Of a stretch of 64,000 nt of DNA, positions 8,329 through 17,692 are shown piece by piece. A model generated the notes under the pieces. The model saw only the letters and a program-made list of their open reading frames with translations. It did not search any database and was not told the DNA's origin. The translations under genes were made by a program, and so were the position numbers. Origin of the DNA: Streptomyces olivaceus (GTDB lineage: Bacteria; Actinomycetota; Actinomycetes; Streptomycetales; Streptomycetaceae); contig NZ_JOFH01000034.1 of assembly GCF_000721235.1 (NCBI RefSeq), positions 39,861 through 103,860 of the forward strand, in the 5' to 3' direction. Position 1 is the stretch's first letter; every line of letters starts with the position of its first letter.

Positions 8329-9105
8329 GTGCCCAGCAAGAAGGCCCTCGTCCGCCGCCCCGGTCCCCGGCTCGCCGAAGGGCTGGTGACGCACATCGAG
8401 CGGGAGCCGGTCGATCACGCGCTGGCGGTCGAGCAGTGGGACGCCTATGTGGAGGCCCTGAGGGCGCACGGCTGGGAGACGCTGGAGGTGGACCCGGCCG
8501 ACGACTGCCCGGACTCGGTGTTCGTCGAGGACGCGGTCGTCGTGTACCGCAACGTCGCGCTGATCACGCGGCCCGGCGCCGGGTCGCGGCGGGCGGAGAC
8601 GGCGGGCGTCGAGGAGGCCGTGGCCCGGCTCGGCTGCTCGGTCAACTGGATCTGGGAGCCGGGCACCCTGGAGGGCGGCGACGTCCTGAAGATCGGCGAC
8701 ACGATCTACGTGGGGCGGGGCGGGCGCACCAACGCGGCCGGCGTGCAGCAGCTGCGGGCGGTGTTCGAACCGCTGGGCGCCCGGGTCGTCGCGGTGCCCG
8801 TGAGCAAGGTGCTGCACCTGAAGTCGGCGGTGACGGCGCTGCCGGACGGGACGGTGCTCGGGCACATCCCGATGACGGACGTGCCCTCGCTCTTCCCCCG
8901 TTTCCTGCCGGTGCCGGAGGAGTCGGGGGCGCACGTGGTGCTGCTCGGCGGCGACAAGCTGCTGATGGCGGCGAGCGCGCCCAAGACGGCGGACCTGCTC
9001 GCCGACCTCGGGCACGAGCCGGTACTCGTCGACATCGGGGAGTTCGAGAAACTCGAAGGCTGTGTGACGTGCCTCTCGGTCCGGCTGCGGGAGCTGTACG
9101 TCTGA
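8329..9105 (+). CDS. dimethylarginine dimethylaminohydrolase (DDAH) family
   Basis: A 258-residue amidinotransferase-fold enzyme predicted to hydrolyse N-methylated arginines to citrulline and methylamines. The segments DDCPDSVFVEDAVVVY, ITRPGAGSRRAE, PGTLEGGDVLKIG and VGRGGRTN are typical; the catalytic His lies in VLHLKSAVTALPDG (about residue 163), and the nucleophilic Cys in GCVTCLSVRL near the C-terminus (Cys248, with Cys245 nearby). The GTG at 8329 follows GAAAGG; the frame is open from 8287. It stands alone between the ABC-F and desaturase genes with its own terminator. The alternative would be an arginine deiminase-like hydrolase, but length and motifs favour DDAH. Confidence 0.9.
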   Translation: MPSKKALVRRPGPRLAEGLVTHIEREPVDHALAVEQWDAYVEALRAHGWETLEVDPADDCPDSVFVEDAVVVYRNVALITRPGAGSRRAETAGVEEAVARLGCSVNWIWEPGTLEGGDVLKIGDTIYVGRGGRTNAAGVQQLRAVFEPLGARVVAVPVSKVLHLKSAVTALPDGTVLGHIPMTDVPSLFPRFLPVPEESGAHVVLLGGDKLLMAASAPKTADLLADLGHEPVLVDIGEFEKLEGCVTCLSVRLRELYV

Positions 9106-9127
9106 ACACGCCCCGGAGGCCGCCCGC

Positions 9128-9169
9128 CCGGCCCCGGACCTGCGGGTCTCGGGGCCTCGTCGGGGCCGG
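9128..9169 (+). terminator. stem-loop after DDAH
   Basis: CCGGCCCCG (9128-9136) pairs perfectly with CGGGGCCGG (9161-9169) around a 24-base loop, 22 bases after the DDAH stop. Likely an intrinsic-type terminator without a U-tract. Confidence 0.55.
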
Positions 9170-9210
9170 CCGGACAGCTGCTGATCAGCGACGTTTACAG
9201 TGCTCTTAAC

Positions 9211-9254
9211 TTACGGTCTCGTAACCTACGGTTTCGTAGCCTACGATCCCGTAG
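9211..9254 (+). promoter_or_regulatory. triple inverted-repeat operator before the desaturase
   Basis: Three dyads of 5-bp arms and 4-bp spacers follow one another on an exact 15-bp period: TTACG-gtct-CGTAA (9211-9224), CTACG-gttt-CGTAG (9226-9239), CTACG-atcc-CGTAG (9241-9254). The adjacent arms also form CGTA-n3-TACG dyads. The array ends about 58 bases before the desaturase start and is the obvious candidate binding site for a repressor (TetR-type desaturase or fatty-acid sensors use similar short dyads). No regulator gene is adjacent. Confidence 0.75.
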
Positions 9255-9312
9255 GTTCCCCGGCACCGCTCGCCGGCTGTTCCGCTCTGTCGCACGTCCC
9301 CTGGAGTTCTCC

Positions 9313-10287
9313 GTGACGATCGTCTCCCCGCACCTCGGCTCCTCCGCCGACTGGACCGACGCCCGGCTGCTGTACGCGCTGGAGGAAGTGGTCGAGAAGG
9401 AACTCAACCGGCATCTGAAGGTCGCCAAGGACTGGATGCCGCACGAGTACGTGCCGTGGACCGACGCGCGGAACTTCCCGGGATTCTTCGAGGACGGCGA
9501 GGCCTGGGAGAAGGAGCACTCCAAGGTCACGGAGATCGGCCGGATCGCCCTGGTGGTGAACCTGCTGACCGAGGACAACCTGCCGAGCTACCACCACGAG
9601 ATCGCCTCGCTCTTCGGCCGCGACGGCGCCTGGGGCACCTGGGTGCACCGGTGGACCGCCGAGGAGGGGCGGCACGGCATCGTGATGCGCGACTACCTGC
9701 TCGCGTCCCGCGCGGTCGACCCGGACAAGCTGGAGCAGTTCCGGATGGCCCACATGAGCGAGGGCTTCGAGTCGGACAACCGGCACTCGATGCTGCACTC
9801 GGTGGCGTACGTGGCCTTCCAGGAGCTGGCCACCCGCATCTCGCACCGCAACACGGGTCACCAGTCCGGCGACCCGGTCTGCGACCGCATGCTCGCCCGC
9901 ATCGCGACCGACGAGAACCTGCACATGGTCTTCTACCGGAACCTGCTGAAGGCCGCCTTCGAGATCGCCCCCGACCTGACGATGCAGGCCGTGCGGGACG
10001 TGGTCGTCGGCTTCCGGATGCCGGGGCACGGCATGCCCGGCTTCGAGCGGGCCGCCGCGCAGATGGCGATCGGCGAGGTGTACAACCTGCGCATCCACCA
10101 CGACGACGTGATCCAGCCCGTGCTGCGCTTCCTCAAGGTGCTGGAGATCGACGGCCTCGGTCCCGAGGGCGTACGGGCGCAGGAGGAGCTGGGGCTGTAC
10201 ATGGGCGGGCTGGACGCGGAGGCGGCCAAGTTCGACGAGAAGCTGGCGGCGCGCAAGGCGCGGATGGCGGCGCGGGCGGCCGGCTGA
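9313..10287 (+). CDS. acyl-ACP desaturase (fatty acid desaturase type 2, DesA family)
   Basis: A 324-residue soluble ferritin-like diiron enzyme that inserts a cis double bond into acyl-ACP (or acyl-CoA) chains using O2 and reduced ferredoxin. Diiron ligand motifs are visible: EEGRH (about residues 117-121) and DENLH (about 200-204), with upstream acidic helices around EKELNRHL and NLPSYHHE. The GTG at 9313 is preceded by GGAG at seven bases. Regulation is probably through the triple dyad at 9211-9254, which would link membrane unsaturation to an acyl signal. A bidirectional terminator follows. Confidence 0.92.
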   Translation: MTIVSPHLGSSADWTDARLLYALEEVVEKELNRHLKVAKDWMPHEYVPWTDARNFPGFFEDGEAWEKEHSKVTEIGRIALVVNLLTEDNLPSYHHEIASLFGRDGAWGTWVHRWTAEEGRHGIVMRDYLLASRAVDPDKLEQFRMAHMSEGFESDNRHSMLHSVAYVAFQELATRISHRNTGHQSGDPVCDRMLARIATDENLHMVFYRNLLKAAFEIAPDLTMQAVRDVVVGFRMPGHGMPGFERAAAQMAIGEVYNLRIHHDDVIQPVLRFLKVLEIDGLGPEGVRAQEELGLYMGGLDAEAAKFDEKLAARKARMAARAAG

Positions 10288-10326
10288 GCACCGGCGCCGC
10301 GCAGGTGCCGGGCCCGCCCCGCAGGT

Positions 10327-10356
10327 CCAGGGCCTGATCCGCCGGACAGGCCCTGG
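10327..10356. terminator. bidirectional terminator between desaturase and whiB-like gene
   Basis: CCAGGGCCTG (10327-10336) and CAGGCCCTGG (10347-10356) form a perfect 10-bp stem with a 10-base loop. It abuts the stop codon of the convergent whiB-like gene and lies 40 bases after the desaturase stop, so it can end both transcripts. Confidence 0.75.
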
Positions 10357-10602
10357 CTAGCGCGAGGTGCGCCGCAGGGCCAGCCGCTCCCTCTCCGAGA
10401 GTCCGCCCCAGACGCCGAAGCGCTCGTCGTTGCTCAGCGCGAAGTCCAGGCAGGCCGAGCGGATCGGGCACAGGGCGCAGATCCTCTTCGCGTCCCGTAC
10501 GGAGCTGCCGGGCTCGGGGAAGAAGAAGTCACCCCCGGTCTGTGCGCACAACGCCTCCTCCTGCCAGGCGAGGTCGGGCGTCGCGGTCGTCTCGATGTAC
10601 AT
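10357..10602 (-). CDS. WhiB-like (Wbl) iron-sulfur transcription factor
   Basis: An 81-residue Wbl protein with four cysteines at 19, 42, 45 and 51 (CALCPIRSAC pattern), which bind a [4Fe-4S] cluster, then the GVWGG turn at 63-67 and a basic tail ERLALRRTSR that contacts DNA. It starts MYIETTATPDLAWQEEALC. Wbl proteins act with the principal sigma factor on development, redox or antibiotic-response genes; this one is not WhiB, WhiD or WblC by obvious signature, so I give no symbol. No clear ribosome site is visible. The upstream region has direct repeats GATCAACGC (twice, about 10637-10655) and a dyad at 10660-10693. Confidence 0.9.
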   Translation of the reverse strand: MYIETTATPDLAWQEEALCAQTGGDFFFPEPGSSVRDAKRICALCPIRSACLDFALSNDERFGVWGGLSERERLALRRTSR

Positions 10603-10659
10603 GGGCAGGAGCGTGCCGGGCGGCGAAAAACGTCCGATCAACGCCGGATCAACGCGGCA

Positions 10660-10693
10660 CGGTACGGCCGGGCGCTCCCCGCGGCCCGTACCG
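10660..10693. promoter_or_regulatory. dyad CGGTACGG-n18-CCGTACCG upstream of the whiB-like gene
   Basis: Perfect 8-bp arms (10660-10667 and 10686-10693) separated by 18 bases, preceded by two GATCAACGC direct repeats. Lies about 60 bases upstream of the whiB-like start and may be an operator or an mRNA hairpin for it; the VOC gene begins 110 bases away on the other strand. Confidence 0.45.
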
Positions 10694-10803
10694 ACGGTCC
10701 TCCTCGGGGCGCAGCGTTGCACGGCGGCGCGCGGAAGCGGTTGTCGGCGGTCGGTGGAAGACTCGGAAGTGCAGGCAACGGGCCCCTTCCGAGGAGGGCG
10801 ATC

Positions 10804-11589
10804 ATGCTCACCACCCGTTACGTCACCGGCGCTCCGAACTGGATCGACGTCGGCGCCCCGGACCTCGACGGCGCCGTGTCCTTCTACGGCGGCCTCTTCG
10901 GCTGGCGCTTCCGGTCGGCCGGCCCGGAGGCCGGGGGCTACGGCTTCTTCGAGCTGGACGGCCGGATCGTGGCCGGGGGCATGCGGACCACGCCCGAGCA
11001 GGGTCCGCCGTCCTGGACGGTGTACTTCCAGGTCCCCGACGCCGGGGCCGCCGCCCGGGCCTCCGAGCAGGCCCGCGGCGACGTCCTCGTGCGCCCCGAG
11101 GAGGTGCTGGACCAGGGCACCATGGCCGTCCTCGCCGACCAGGCCGGGCTGCCGTTCGGCATCTGGCAGCCGGGGCGGCTGGCCGGCCTCGGCGCGGTCG
11201 GCGGGACCGGCGCGCTGTGCTGGGTCGAGCTGCACACGGCGGACGTCGCGGCCGCCGCCGCGTACTACCGGGCGGTGCTGGGGCTGGAGACCTCGGCCGT
11301 CTCCTTCCCCGGCGGTTCGTACACCTGCGTCAATCCGGCGGGCGAGGGCGAGGATGCGATGTTCGGCGGGTTCGTGCCGCTGGCCGAGGACGCTCCGCAC
11401 ACGGGCGCCGGATGGCTGCCGTACCTCGCGGTGGACGACGCGGACGCCGCCGTCGCCCTGACCCGGGAGCTGGGCGGGACGGTGCCGGTGGACGCGGCGG
11501 ACATCGAGGGTGTCGGGCGCGTCGCCCACCTGGCCGATCCGCACGGCGCCCGGTTCGCGGTGCTCAGGCCGCTGCCCCGGCAGGGGTGA
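10804..11589 (+). CDS. VOC (glyoxalase/bleomycin-resistance fold) protein, two domains
   Basis: A 261-residue protein with two tandem VOC modules: residues about 10-120 (PNWIDVGAPDLDGAVSFYGG, FGIWQPG) and about 135-258 (LCWVELHTADVAAAAAYYRA, DPHGARFAVLRP). Streptomyces members are often labelled hydroxylase, but the reaction is unknown; the fold binds a metal or a small hydrophobic ligand. ATG at 10804 follows GAGGAGGG. It converges on an aldo/keto reductase with only five bases between the stop codons. Confidence 0.85.
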   Translation: MLTTRYVTGAPNWIDVGAPDLDGAVSFYGGLFGWRFRSAGPEAGGYGFFELDGRIVAGGMRTTPEQGPPSWTVYFQVPDAGAAARASEQARGDVLVRPEEVLDQGTMAVLADQAGLPFGIWQPGRLAGLGAVGGTGALCWVELHTADVAAAAAYYRAVLGLETSAVSFPGGSYTCVNPAGEGEDAMFGGFVPLAEDAPHTGAGWLPYLAVDDADAAVALTRELGGTVPVDAADIEGVGRVAHLADPHGARFAVLRPLPRQG

Positions 11590-11594
11590 CACCG

Positions 11595-12452
11595 TCACTT
11601 GCCGCTGTAGACGGGGAACGCGCTGTGTTCGCCGTAGTCCACGTCGCGCAGGCCCCGCAGGGCGTCCATGTCGTCGCCGGAGATCTCGAAGTCGACCTCC
11701 GCGTTGGAGCGCATGTGTCCGGGGTTCGCCGTCTTGGGCAGCGACACCGTGCCCAGCTGCAGGGTGTACCGGATGCACAGCTGCGGGACGGAGACGCCGT
11801 ACTTCTGTGCCATCGCCTGGACCTCGGGGTTCCGCAGGATCGCTCCGTGTGCGATCGGGGAGTACGCCTCGACGAGGATCTGCTCCCTCTCGCAGTGGTC
11901 CAGGAGCTCTGAGGGGGTGTTGCCGGCGTGGACGAGCAGCTGGTTCACGTGCGGGACGACGGTCGTGCCCTGCAGGAGGTTCTCCAGGTCCTGCCGCTCG
12001 AAGTTGGACACCCCGATGGAGCGGATCCGGCCGTCCCGATGCGCCTCTTCGAGTGCGCGCCACGCTTCGCGGTTGCCCTCGGCGTAGTCGCCGCCGCGGA
12101 AGTCGTCCCAGGGCTGCGGGCTGTGGATCAGCATCAGGTCGATGTACTCGGTCCCGAGCTTCTCCAGCGACCCGTCGATCGCGTCGGCCGCCCGGCCGCG
12201 GTCCTTGATCTCCGCGGCGAGCTTGGTCGAGACGAACAGTTCGTCGCGGGGCACCCCGGCGGTGCGCAGGCCCTCGCCGACGCCGCGCTCGTTGCCGTAC
12301 GCCTGGGCGGTGTCGATGTTGCGGTAGCCGGTCTCCACGGCTGCCCGGACCGCCTCGGCCGCCTGGTCGTCGTCGATGAACCAGGTGCCGAGCCCCAGCT
12401 TGGGGATCTCGACGCCGTTGGACAGCGTGTAGGTCTCGTCCAGGATGGTCAT
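11595..12452 (-). CDS. aldo/keto reductase (AKR5-like)
   Basis: A 285-residue NADPH-dependent oxidoreductase of normal AKR length. The catalytic tetrad is visible: Asp47 in YRNIDTAQAYGNE, Tyr52, Lys77 in FVSTKLA, His110 in DLMLIHSPQPW. The cofactor part SLPKTANPGHMRSNAEV is near the C-terminus. It starts MTILDETYTLSNGVEIPKLG, the classic 2,5-diketo-D-gluconate-reductase-like opening. Substrate unknown; aldehydes or keto sugars are likely. The LacI-type gene lies upstream on the same strand, 92 bases away, and may regulate it. Confidence 0.93.
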   Translation of the reverse strand: MTILDETYTLSNGVEIPKLGLGTWFIDDDQAAEAVRAAVETGYRNIDTAQAYGNERGVGEGLRTAGVPRDELFVSTKLAAEIKDRGRAADAIDGSLEKLGTEYIDLMLIHSPQPWDDFRGGDYAEGNREAWRALEEAHRDGRIRSIGVSNFERQDLENLLQGTTVVPHVNQLLVHAGNTPSELLDHCEREQILVEAYSPIAHGAILRNPEVQAMAQKYGVSVPQLCIRYTLQLGTVSLPKTANPGHMRSNAEVDFEISGDDMDALRGLRDVDYGEHSAFPVYSGK

Positions 12453-12544
12453 GCCTTCGCTCCGTTCTTCGGCGGCGTGGAAGAAACGGGTCGGCCCGCG
12501 AGGCCCTGTCCAAACGCGGCCGCACCGCCACGGCGCGGCCCGGC

Positions 12545-13672
12545 TCAGGTGGTGGCGCGGCGGACCAGGGTGGTCGGCAATATCACGCCGGGCGGCACGG
12601 TCGCCGGGGCACCGCCGTCGGGCGTGCCGGCACCCCCGGCCGTGCCCACGCCCTCGCCTCCGACCGTGCCGGCGTCCCCGTACGCGCCCGTGTCCCCGGC
12701 CGTCCGGTCGTCCAGGCCGCGCAGCAGCAGGCGTGCCATCAGGCGGCCCATGCCCTCGATGTCCTGCCGGACCGTGGTCAGCGGCGGATCGGTCTGCTCG
12801 GCCACGGGCAGCATGTCGTCGAAGCCCACCACGGCCACGTCGTCCGGCACCCGGCGCCCCCGCTCGCGCAGCACCCGCAGGGCACCGGCCGCGGTGAGGT
12901 CGTTGGCCGCGAACACCGCGTCCGTGCCGGGGAACCGGTCGAGCAGTTCACGCATCGCCCGTTCCCCGCCGTGGGAGGTGAAGTCCCCGTGCGCCATCGG
13001 TTCCGGCCCGGCGCCGGGCGCCCGTACGTCCCGGAAGCCGGCGAGCCGGTCGGCGGCGGAGGTCTGGTCGAGCGGACCGGCGATGTGCGCGATGCGGGTG
13101 CGGCCGAGGGCGGCCAGGTGGCGGACGGCCGCGCGGGCCCCGCCCCGGTTGTCGCTGTCCACGTAGACCACGTCGTCCCCGCCGTCGTCCCAGTCGGGGC
13201 GTCCGCCGAACACCGTCGGCAGGCCAGCGCCGCGCACGAGGCCGGGCAGGGGGTCGTGGAGGTGCAGGGAGAACACGAGGGCGCCGTCGACGTGGCCCCC
13301 GGCGAGGTAGCGGCCGACGCGGGCGTGGTCCTCGCGTCCCTCGGTGAGCAGCAGCACGAGCTGGTTGTCGTGAGCCGTCAGTTCCTTGCTGATGCCGCGC
13401 AGTTGCTGGGCGAAGTACGGGTCGGCGAAGACCCGGGTCTCCGGTTCGGCCGCGACGACGGCGACCGCCCGGTGGCGTCGGGTCACCAGGCTGCGGGCGG
13501 CCTGGTTCGGGACGTAGCCGAGTTCCTCCACCGCGCGCCGGACCCGCTCGGCCAACGCCTCCCGCACCCCGTGCGCCCCGTTGACCACCCGCGACACAGT
13601 GGCCCGCGAGACCCCGGCGCGCTCGGCCACGGCCTCCAGCGTGGGGCGCTGCGCGGTGTCGGTCACGGGCAC
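12545..13672 (-). CDS. LacI-family transcriptional regulator with low-complexity insert
   Basis: A 375-residue regulator: N-terminal HTH TLEAVAERAGVSRATVSRVV and hinge YVPNQAARSL, then a periplasmic-binding-protein-like sensor domain (about residues 65-330). Near the C-terminus a Gly/Thr/Ala/Asp-rich insert of roughly 40 residues (about 322-362) interrupts the usual link between RLMARLLLRGL and VILPTTLVRRA. Start: GTG at 13672 follows GAGGAGG closely; a GTG two codons later (13666) has better spacing. Target probably includes itself and the downstream aldo/keto reductase; the inducer, probably a sugar, is unknown. Confidence 0.88.
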   Translation of the reverse strand: MPVTDTAQRPTLEAVAERAGVSRATVSRVVNGAHGVREALAERVRRAVEELGYVPNQAARSLVTRRHRAVAVVAAEPETRVFADPYFAQQLRGISKELTAHDNQLVLLLTEGREDHARVGRYLAGGHVDGALVFSLHLHDPLPGLVRGAGLPTVFGGRPDWDDGGDDVVYVDSDNRGGARAAVRHLAALGRTRIAHIAGPLDQTSAADRLAGFRDVRAPGAGPEPMAHGDFTSHGGERAMRELLDRFPGTDAVFAANDLTAAGALRVLRERGRRVPDDVAVVGFDDMLPVAEQTDPPLTTVRQDIEGMGRLMARLLLRGLDDRTAGDTGAYGDAGTVGGEGVGTAGGAGTPDGGAPATVPPGVILPTTLVRRATT

Positions 13673-13840
13673 TCCTCCTCGGCGGCTGCGGCTCAGGATA
13701 GCGGCAGGCCGTCGGGCGGGCGGGAGCGCTCAGTAGGCCGGAAACCTCCTTGTGCGCGGCCCGGTGCCGGGCCACGATGGACGTATGTTCAGACGAAGGT
13801 CGCACGAGAAGAGCTGACGCCGTCGCCGGTGGTGCGCCCG

Positions 13841-13929
13841 GCGGGCGCCGCGGCGCCCGCCCGCGCGGGACGTGCTCGTCGGCCCGGGCGAAGGTCCGGC
13901 GCCCCGGCACGCTCCGGTCCCCGGACCGG
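13841..13929 (-). terminator. stem-loops downstream of epoA
   Basis: Downstream of epoA (reading on the minus strand) come a hairpin CCGGTCC/GGACCGG (13914-13929, 7-bp stem, 2-base loop) and a perfect 20-bp palindrome GCGGGCGCCGCGGCGCCCGC (13841-13860). Together they probably terminate the laccase transcript. The rest of 13673-13979 (307 bases) shows no credible gene. Confidence 0.55.
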
Positions 13930-13979
13930 TCTGCCACCCGTGGCCGTCCGTGCGGCCCCGGTCGGCCGCGGTACCCCGC

Positions 13980-15116
<1,137 letters not shown>

Positions 15117-15151
15117 TCAGGACAAAGTTCGTTGAATCCCGGTCACACCTA

Positions 15152-15180
15152 TTGGCGTACCGCGCAAAGAGGTCTAGCTT
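15152..15180 (+). promoter_or_regulatory. predicted promoter TTGGCG-17-TAGCTT for the ThuA/dehydrogenase operon
   Basis: The -35 TTGGCG (15152-15157) and -10 TAGCTT (15175-15180) have exact 17-bp spacing and would give a leader of about 27 nucleotides to the ATG at 15215, which carries GAGGAGG. Confidence 0.55.
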
Positions 15181-15214
15181 CCTTGGCGCTGCTGCCGTGA
15201 CCGAGGAGGTGCCC

Positions 15215-17692
15215 ATGCCCTTGAGAGGGTTGAGCGCGAGAAGCAGAGGCTTGGCAGCCTTCGCCACCGCCGGTTTCGTCGCCGCGGGACTGCTGGCCGG
15301 CCCTGCCGCCAGCGCGCGTCCCGCGCCGGATCCGTCCCTGACAACGATGTCGATCAAGTCGCCGCCAGGCGGCTCCAACGTACGTGTGCTGATCTACTAC
15401 GGGTCCGCCGCCGCCGGGGACGAGTCACCGGTCGTCAACGCCGGGATCGCCGCCATCGAGGGGATCGGCCAATCCGGCCCCGAGAAGGAGCGCTTCTCGG
15501 TCACGGCCACGGACAACGCCAACGTCTTCACCAACGAGACCCGGCTGAGCCGCTTCAACGCGGTGGTGTTCCTGACCGGCGGCGGCGACGTCCTGACGCC
15601 GGCGCAGGAATCCGGCCTGGAGGCCTACATGGAGGCCGGCGGCGGTTTCGTCGGCATCCACGACGCCGCCCGCGCGGAGCCCTACTCGGACTGGTTCACC
15701 GGTCTGGTCGGCGCCCGGCCCGCCGCCGACAGTCCGGCCGGGGTCCAGCGTGCCACGGTCGAGGTGGGCGACCGGAGTCATCCGGCCACCAAGGACCTGC
15801 CGCTGGAGTGGAAGCGCCCCGACCAGTGGCTGAACTGGCAGACCAACCCGTCCGGCGACGTGCACACCGTGGCCCGGGTGCGCGAGTCGACGTACACGCC
15901 CGGCGCGAGCGCCAACGGGGCGGACCACCCGGTCAGCTGGTGCCGGGACTACGACGGCGGCCGGTCCTTCTACACCGGCATGGGCGGCACGGTGTCGTCG
16001 TACGACGAGACCGAGTTCCGCAGCCACCTGCGCGGCGCCCTGCTGTGGACCAGCCGGCTGTCGCAGGCCGACTGCAAGGCCACCATCGACGCCAACTACA
16101 AGGCCGAGCGGCTCACCGAGCCCAACCAGCCCGGCCAGAACGACCAGATCGGCGAGCCGCACGGCCTGGTGACCGCTCCCGACGGCCGCGTCTTCTACAT
16201 CGGCCGCGGCGGCGCGGACTCCTCCCAGCCCGTGGTGACCGACTGGAACGACCCGAACGTCGGCAAGGGCACGGGCGAGATCCACGTCTGGGACCCGAAG
16301 ACCGACAAGGTCACGCTCGCCGGCGCGCTCACCGTCTTCGGCAACAAGGGCGGCGGCGAGGAGCTGGTCAAGGTCGAGGAGGGCCTGCTCGGCATCGAGC
16401 TGGACCCGGAGTTCGAGAAGAACGGGTGGGTGTACCTGCACTACACGCCGCACTCCGAGATCAACCGGGACACCCATATGGCCGAGCGGCGGGTCTCCCG
16501 CTTCACGCTCGACCAGGCCACTGACAAGCTGGACCTGGGCAGCGAGAAGGTGCTGCTGAAGTGGCCGGTGCAGATCCACAGCTGCTGCCACGCGGGCGGC
16601 GGACTGGCCTGGGACTCCAAGGACAACCTGTACATCGCCACCGGTGACAACAACTCCAGTGGCTTCAGCGACGGCTACTCCGGAAACAACCCGGAGCCCA
16701 ACTTCAAGGGCGTGTCCTTCGCCGACGCGCGCCGCACCGCGGGCAACACCAACAACCTCAACGGCAAGATCCTGCGCATCCACCCGGAGCCGGACGGGAC
16801 GTACACGCTCCCCGAGGGCAACCTCTTCACCGGCAAGGAGACCGCCGAGGGCGGCGGCAAGACGCGCGGCGAGATCTACGTGATGGGTGTGCGCAACCCG
16901 GCGCGGATCTCCGTCGACAAGAAGACCGACACGCTGTACGCCGGCTGGGTCGGCCCGGACGCCAGTGCGCCGTCGACGACGTGGGGTCCGGCCAAGTACG
17001 ACACGTTCGCCACCATCACCAAGGCGAGCAACCGCGGTTGGCCGTACTGCATGGGCAACAAGCAGCCGTACCGGGACCGGAACCTGCCGGACCCGACGAA
17101 GCCGCTGGGCTGGTACGACTGCGACGCCCCGAAGAACGAGTCGCCCAACAACGACGGCCTGGTCAACCTGCCGCCGGTGACCGGCAACAACATCTGGTAC
17201 TCGCCGCAGGGCGGCGGCCCCGACTTCCCGCGCGACGAGAACGGGGTCCCGTCCTACAACGAGGACGAGGCCGTCTACCGGCTGCCCTGGCTCAAGGGCG
17301 GCGGCCAGGCCGCGATGAACGGCCCGGTCTACCGCTACGACGCGGAGAGCACCAGCGAGACCAAGTGGCCCGCGTACTGGGACGGCAAGTGGTTCGTCGG
17401 TGACTTCTACGACGCCGACCAGCCGCGCAACGCGGTGGTGATGGACCCGAAGACGCAGGGCGACGGCGGTCTGCCGGTGCACTCGGAGTCGCTGAAGAAG
17501 ATCATTCCGGTCGGCAACGACGGCATCCAGAACCTGATGGGCTGGAAGTTCGGCCCGGACGGCGCGCTGTACGTCCTGGACTACGGCCGCGGCTTCTTCA
17601 CCTCGGACGCCAAGTCGGCGCTGTGGCGGGTCACGTACGAGGGCGGCGGCCCGACGCCGGCCGCCGGACAGCTGGCGAGGGGGACCGAGTGA
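15215..17692 (+). CDS. secreted ThuA-domain + PQQ-type sugar dehydrogenase fusion
   Basis: An 825-residue exported protein. Signal peptide: residues 1-35 (AAGLLAGPAASARP). Residues about 48-265 form a ThuA/trehalose-utilisation domain (VRVLIYYGSAAAGDES, GGGFVGIHDAARAEPYSDWF, HPVSWCRDYDGGRSFYTGMG). Residues about 290-815 form a beta-propeller of the glucose/sorbosone dehydrogenase family (GEPHGLVTAPDGRVFYIGRG, GLLGIELDPEF, SCCHAGGGLAWDS, GVRNPARISV, FGPDGALYVLDYG). Such proteins oxidise sugars, usually with PQQ. The stop overlaps the next start as GTGA, so the second secreted protein is translationally coupled. ThuA proteins have been linked to 3-keto-glycoside metabolism, which fits the DUF1080 partner. 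Substrate and cofactor are inferred. Confidence 0.88.
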   Translation: MPLRGLSARSRGLAAFATAGFVAAGLLAGPAASARPAPDPSLTTMSIKSPPGGSNVRVLIYYGSAAAGDESPVVNAGIAAIEGIGQSGPEKERFSVTATDNANVFTNETRLSRFNAVVFLTGGGDVLTPAQESGLEAYMEAGGGFVGIHDAARAEPYSDWFTGLVGARPAADSPAGVQRATVEVGDRSHPATKDLPLEWKRPDQWLNWQTNPSGDVHTVARVRESTYTPGASANGADHPVSWCRDYDGGRSFYTGMGGTVSSYDETEFRSHLRGALLWTSRLSQADCKATIDANYKAERLTEPNQPGQNDQIGEPHGLVTAPDGRVFYIGRGGADSSQPVVTDWNDPNVGKGTGEIHVWDPKTDKVTLAGALTVFGNKGGGEELVKVEEGLLGIELDPEFEKNGWVYLHYTPHSEINRDTHMAERRVSRFTLDQATDKLDLGSEKVLLKWPVQIHSCCHAGGGLAWDSKDNLYIATGDNNSSGFSDGYSGNNPEPNFKGVSFADARRTAGNTNNLNGKILRIHPEPDGTYTLPEGNLFTGKETAEGGGKTRGEIYVMGVRNPARISVDKKTDTLYAGWVGPDASAPSTTWGPAKYDTFATITKASNRGWPYCMGNKQPYRDRNLPDPTKPLGWYDCDAPKNESPNNDGLVNLPPVTGNNIWYSPQGGGPDFPRDENGVPSYNEDEAVYRLPWLKGGGQAAMNGPVYRYDAESTSETKWPAYWDGKWFVGDFYDADQPRNAVVMDPKTQGDGGLPVHSESLKKIIPVGNDGIQNLMGWKFGPDGALYVLDYGRGFFTSDAKSALWRVTYEGGGPTPAAGQLARGTE

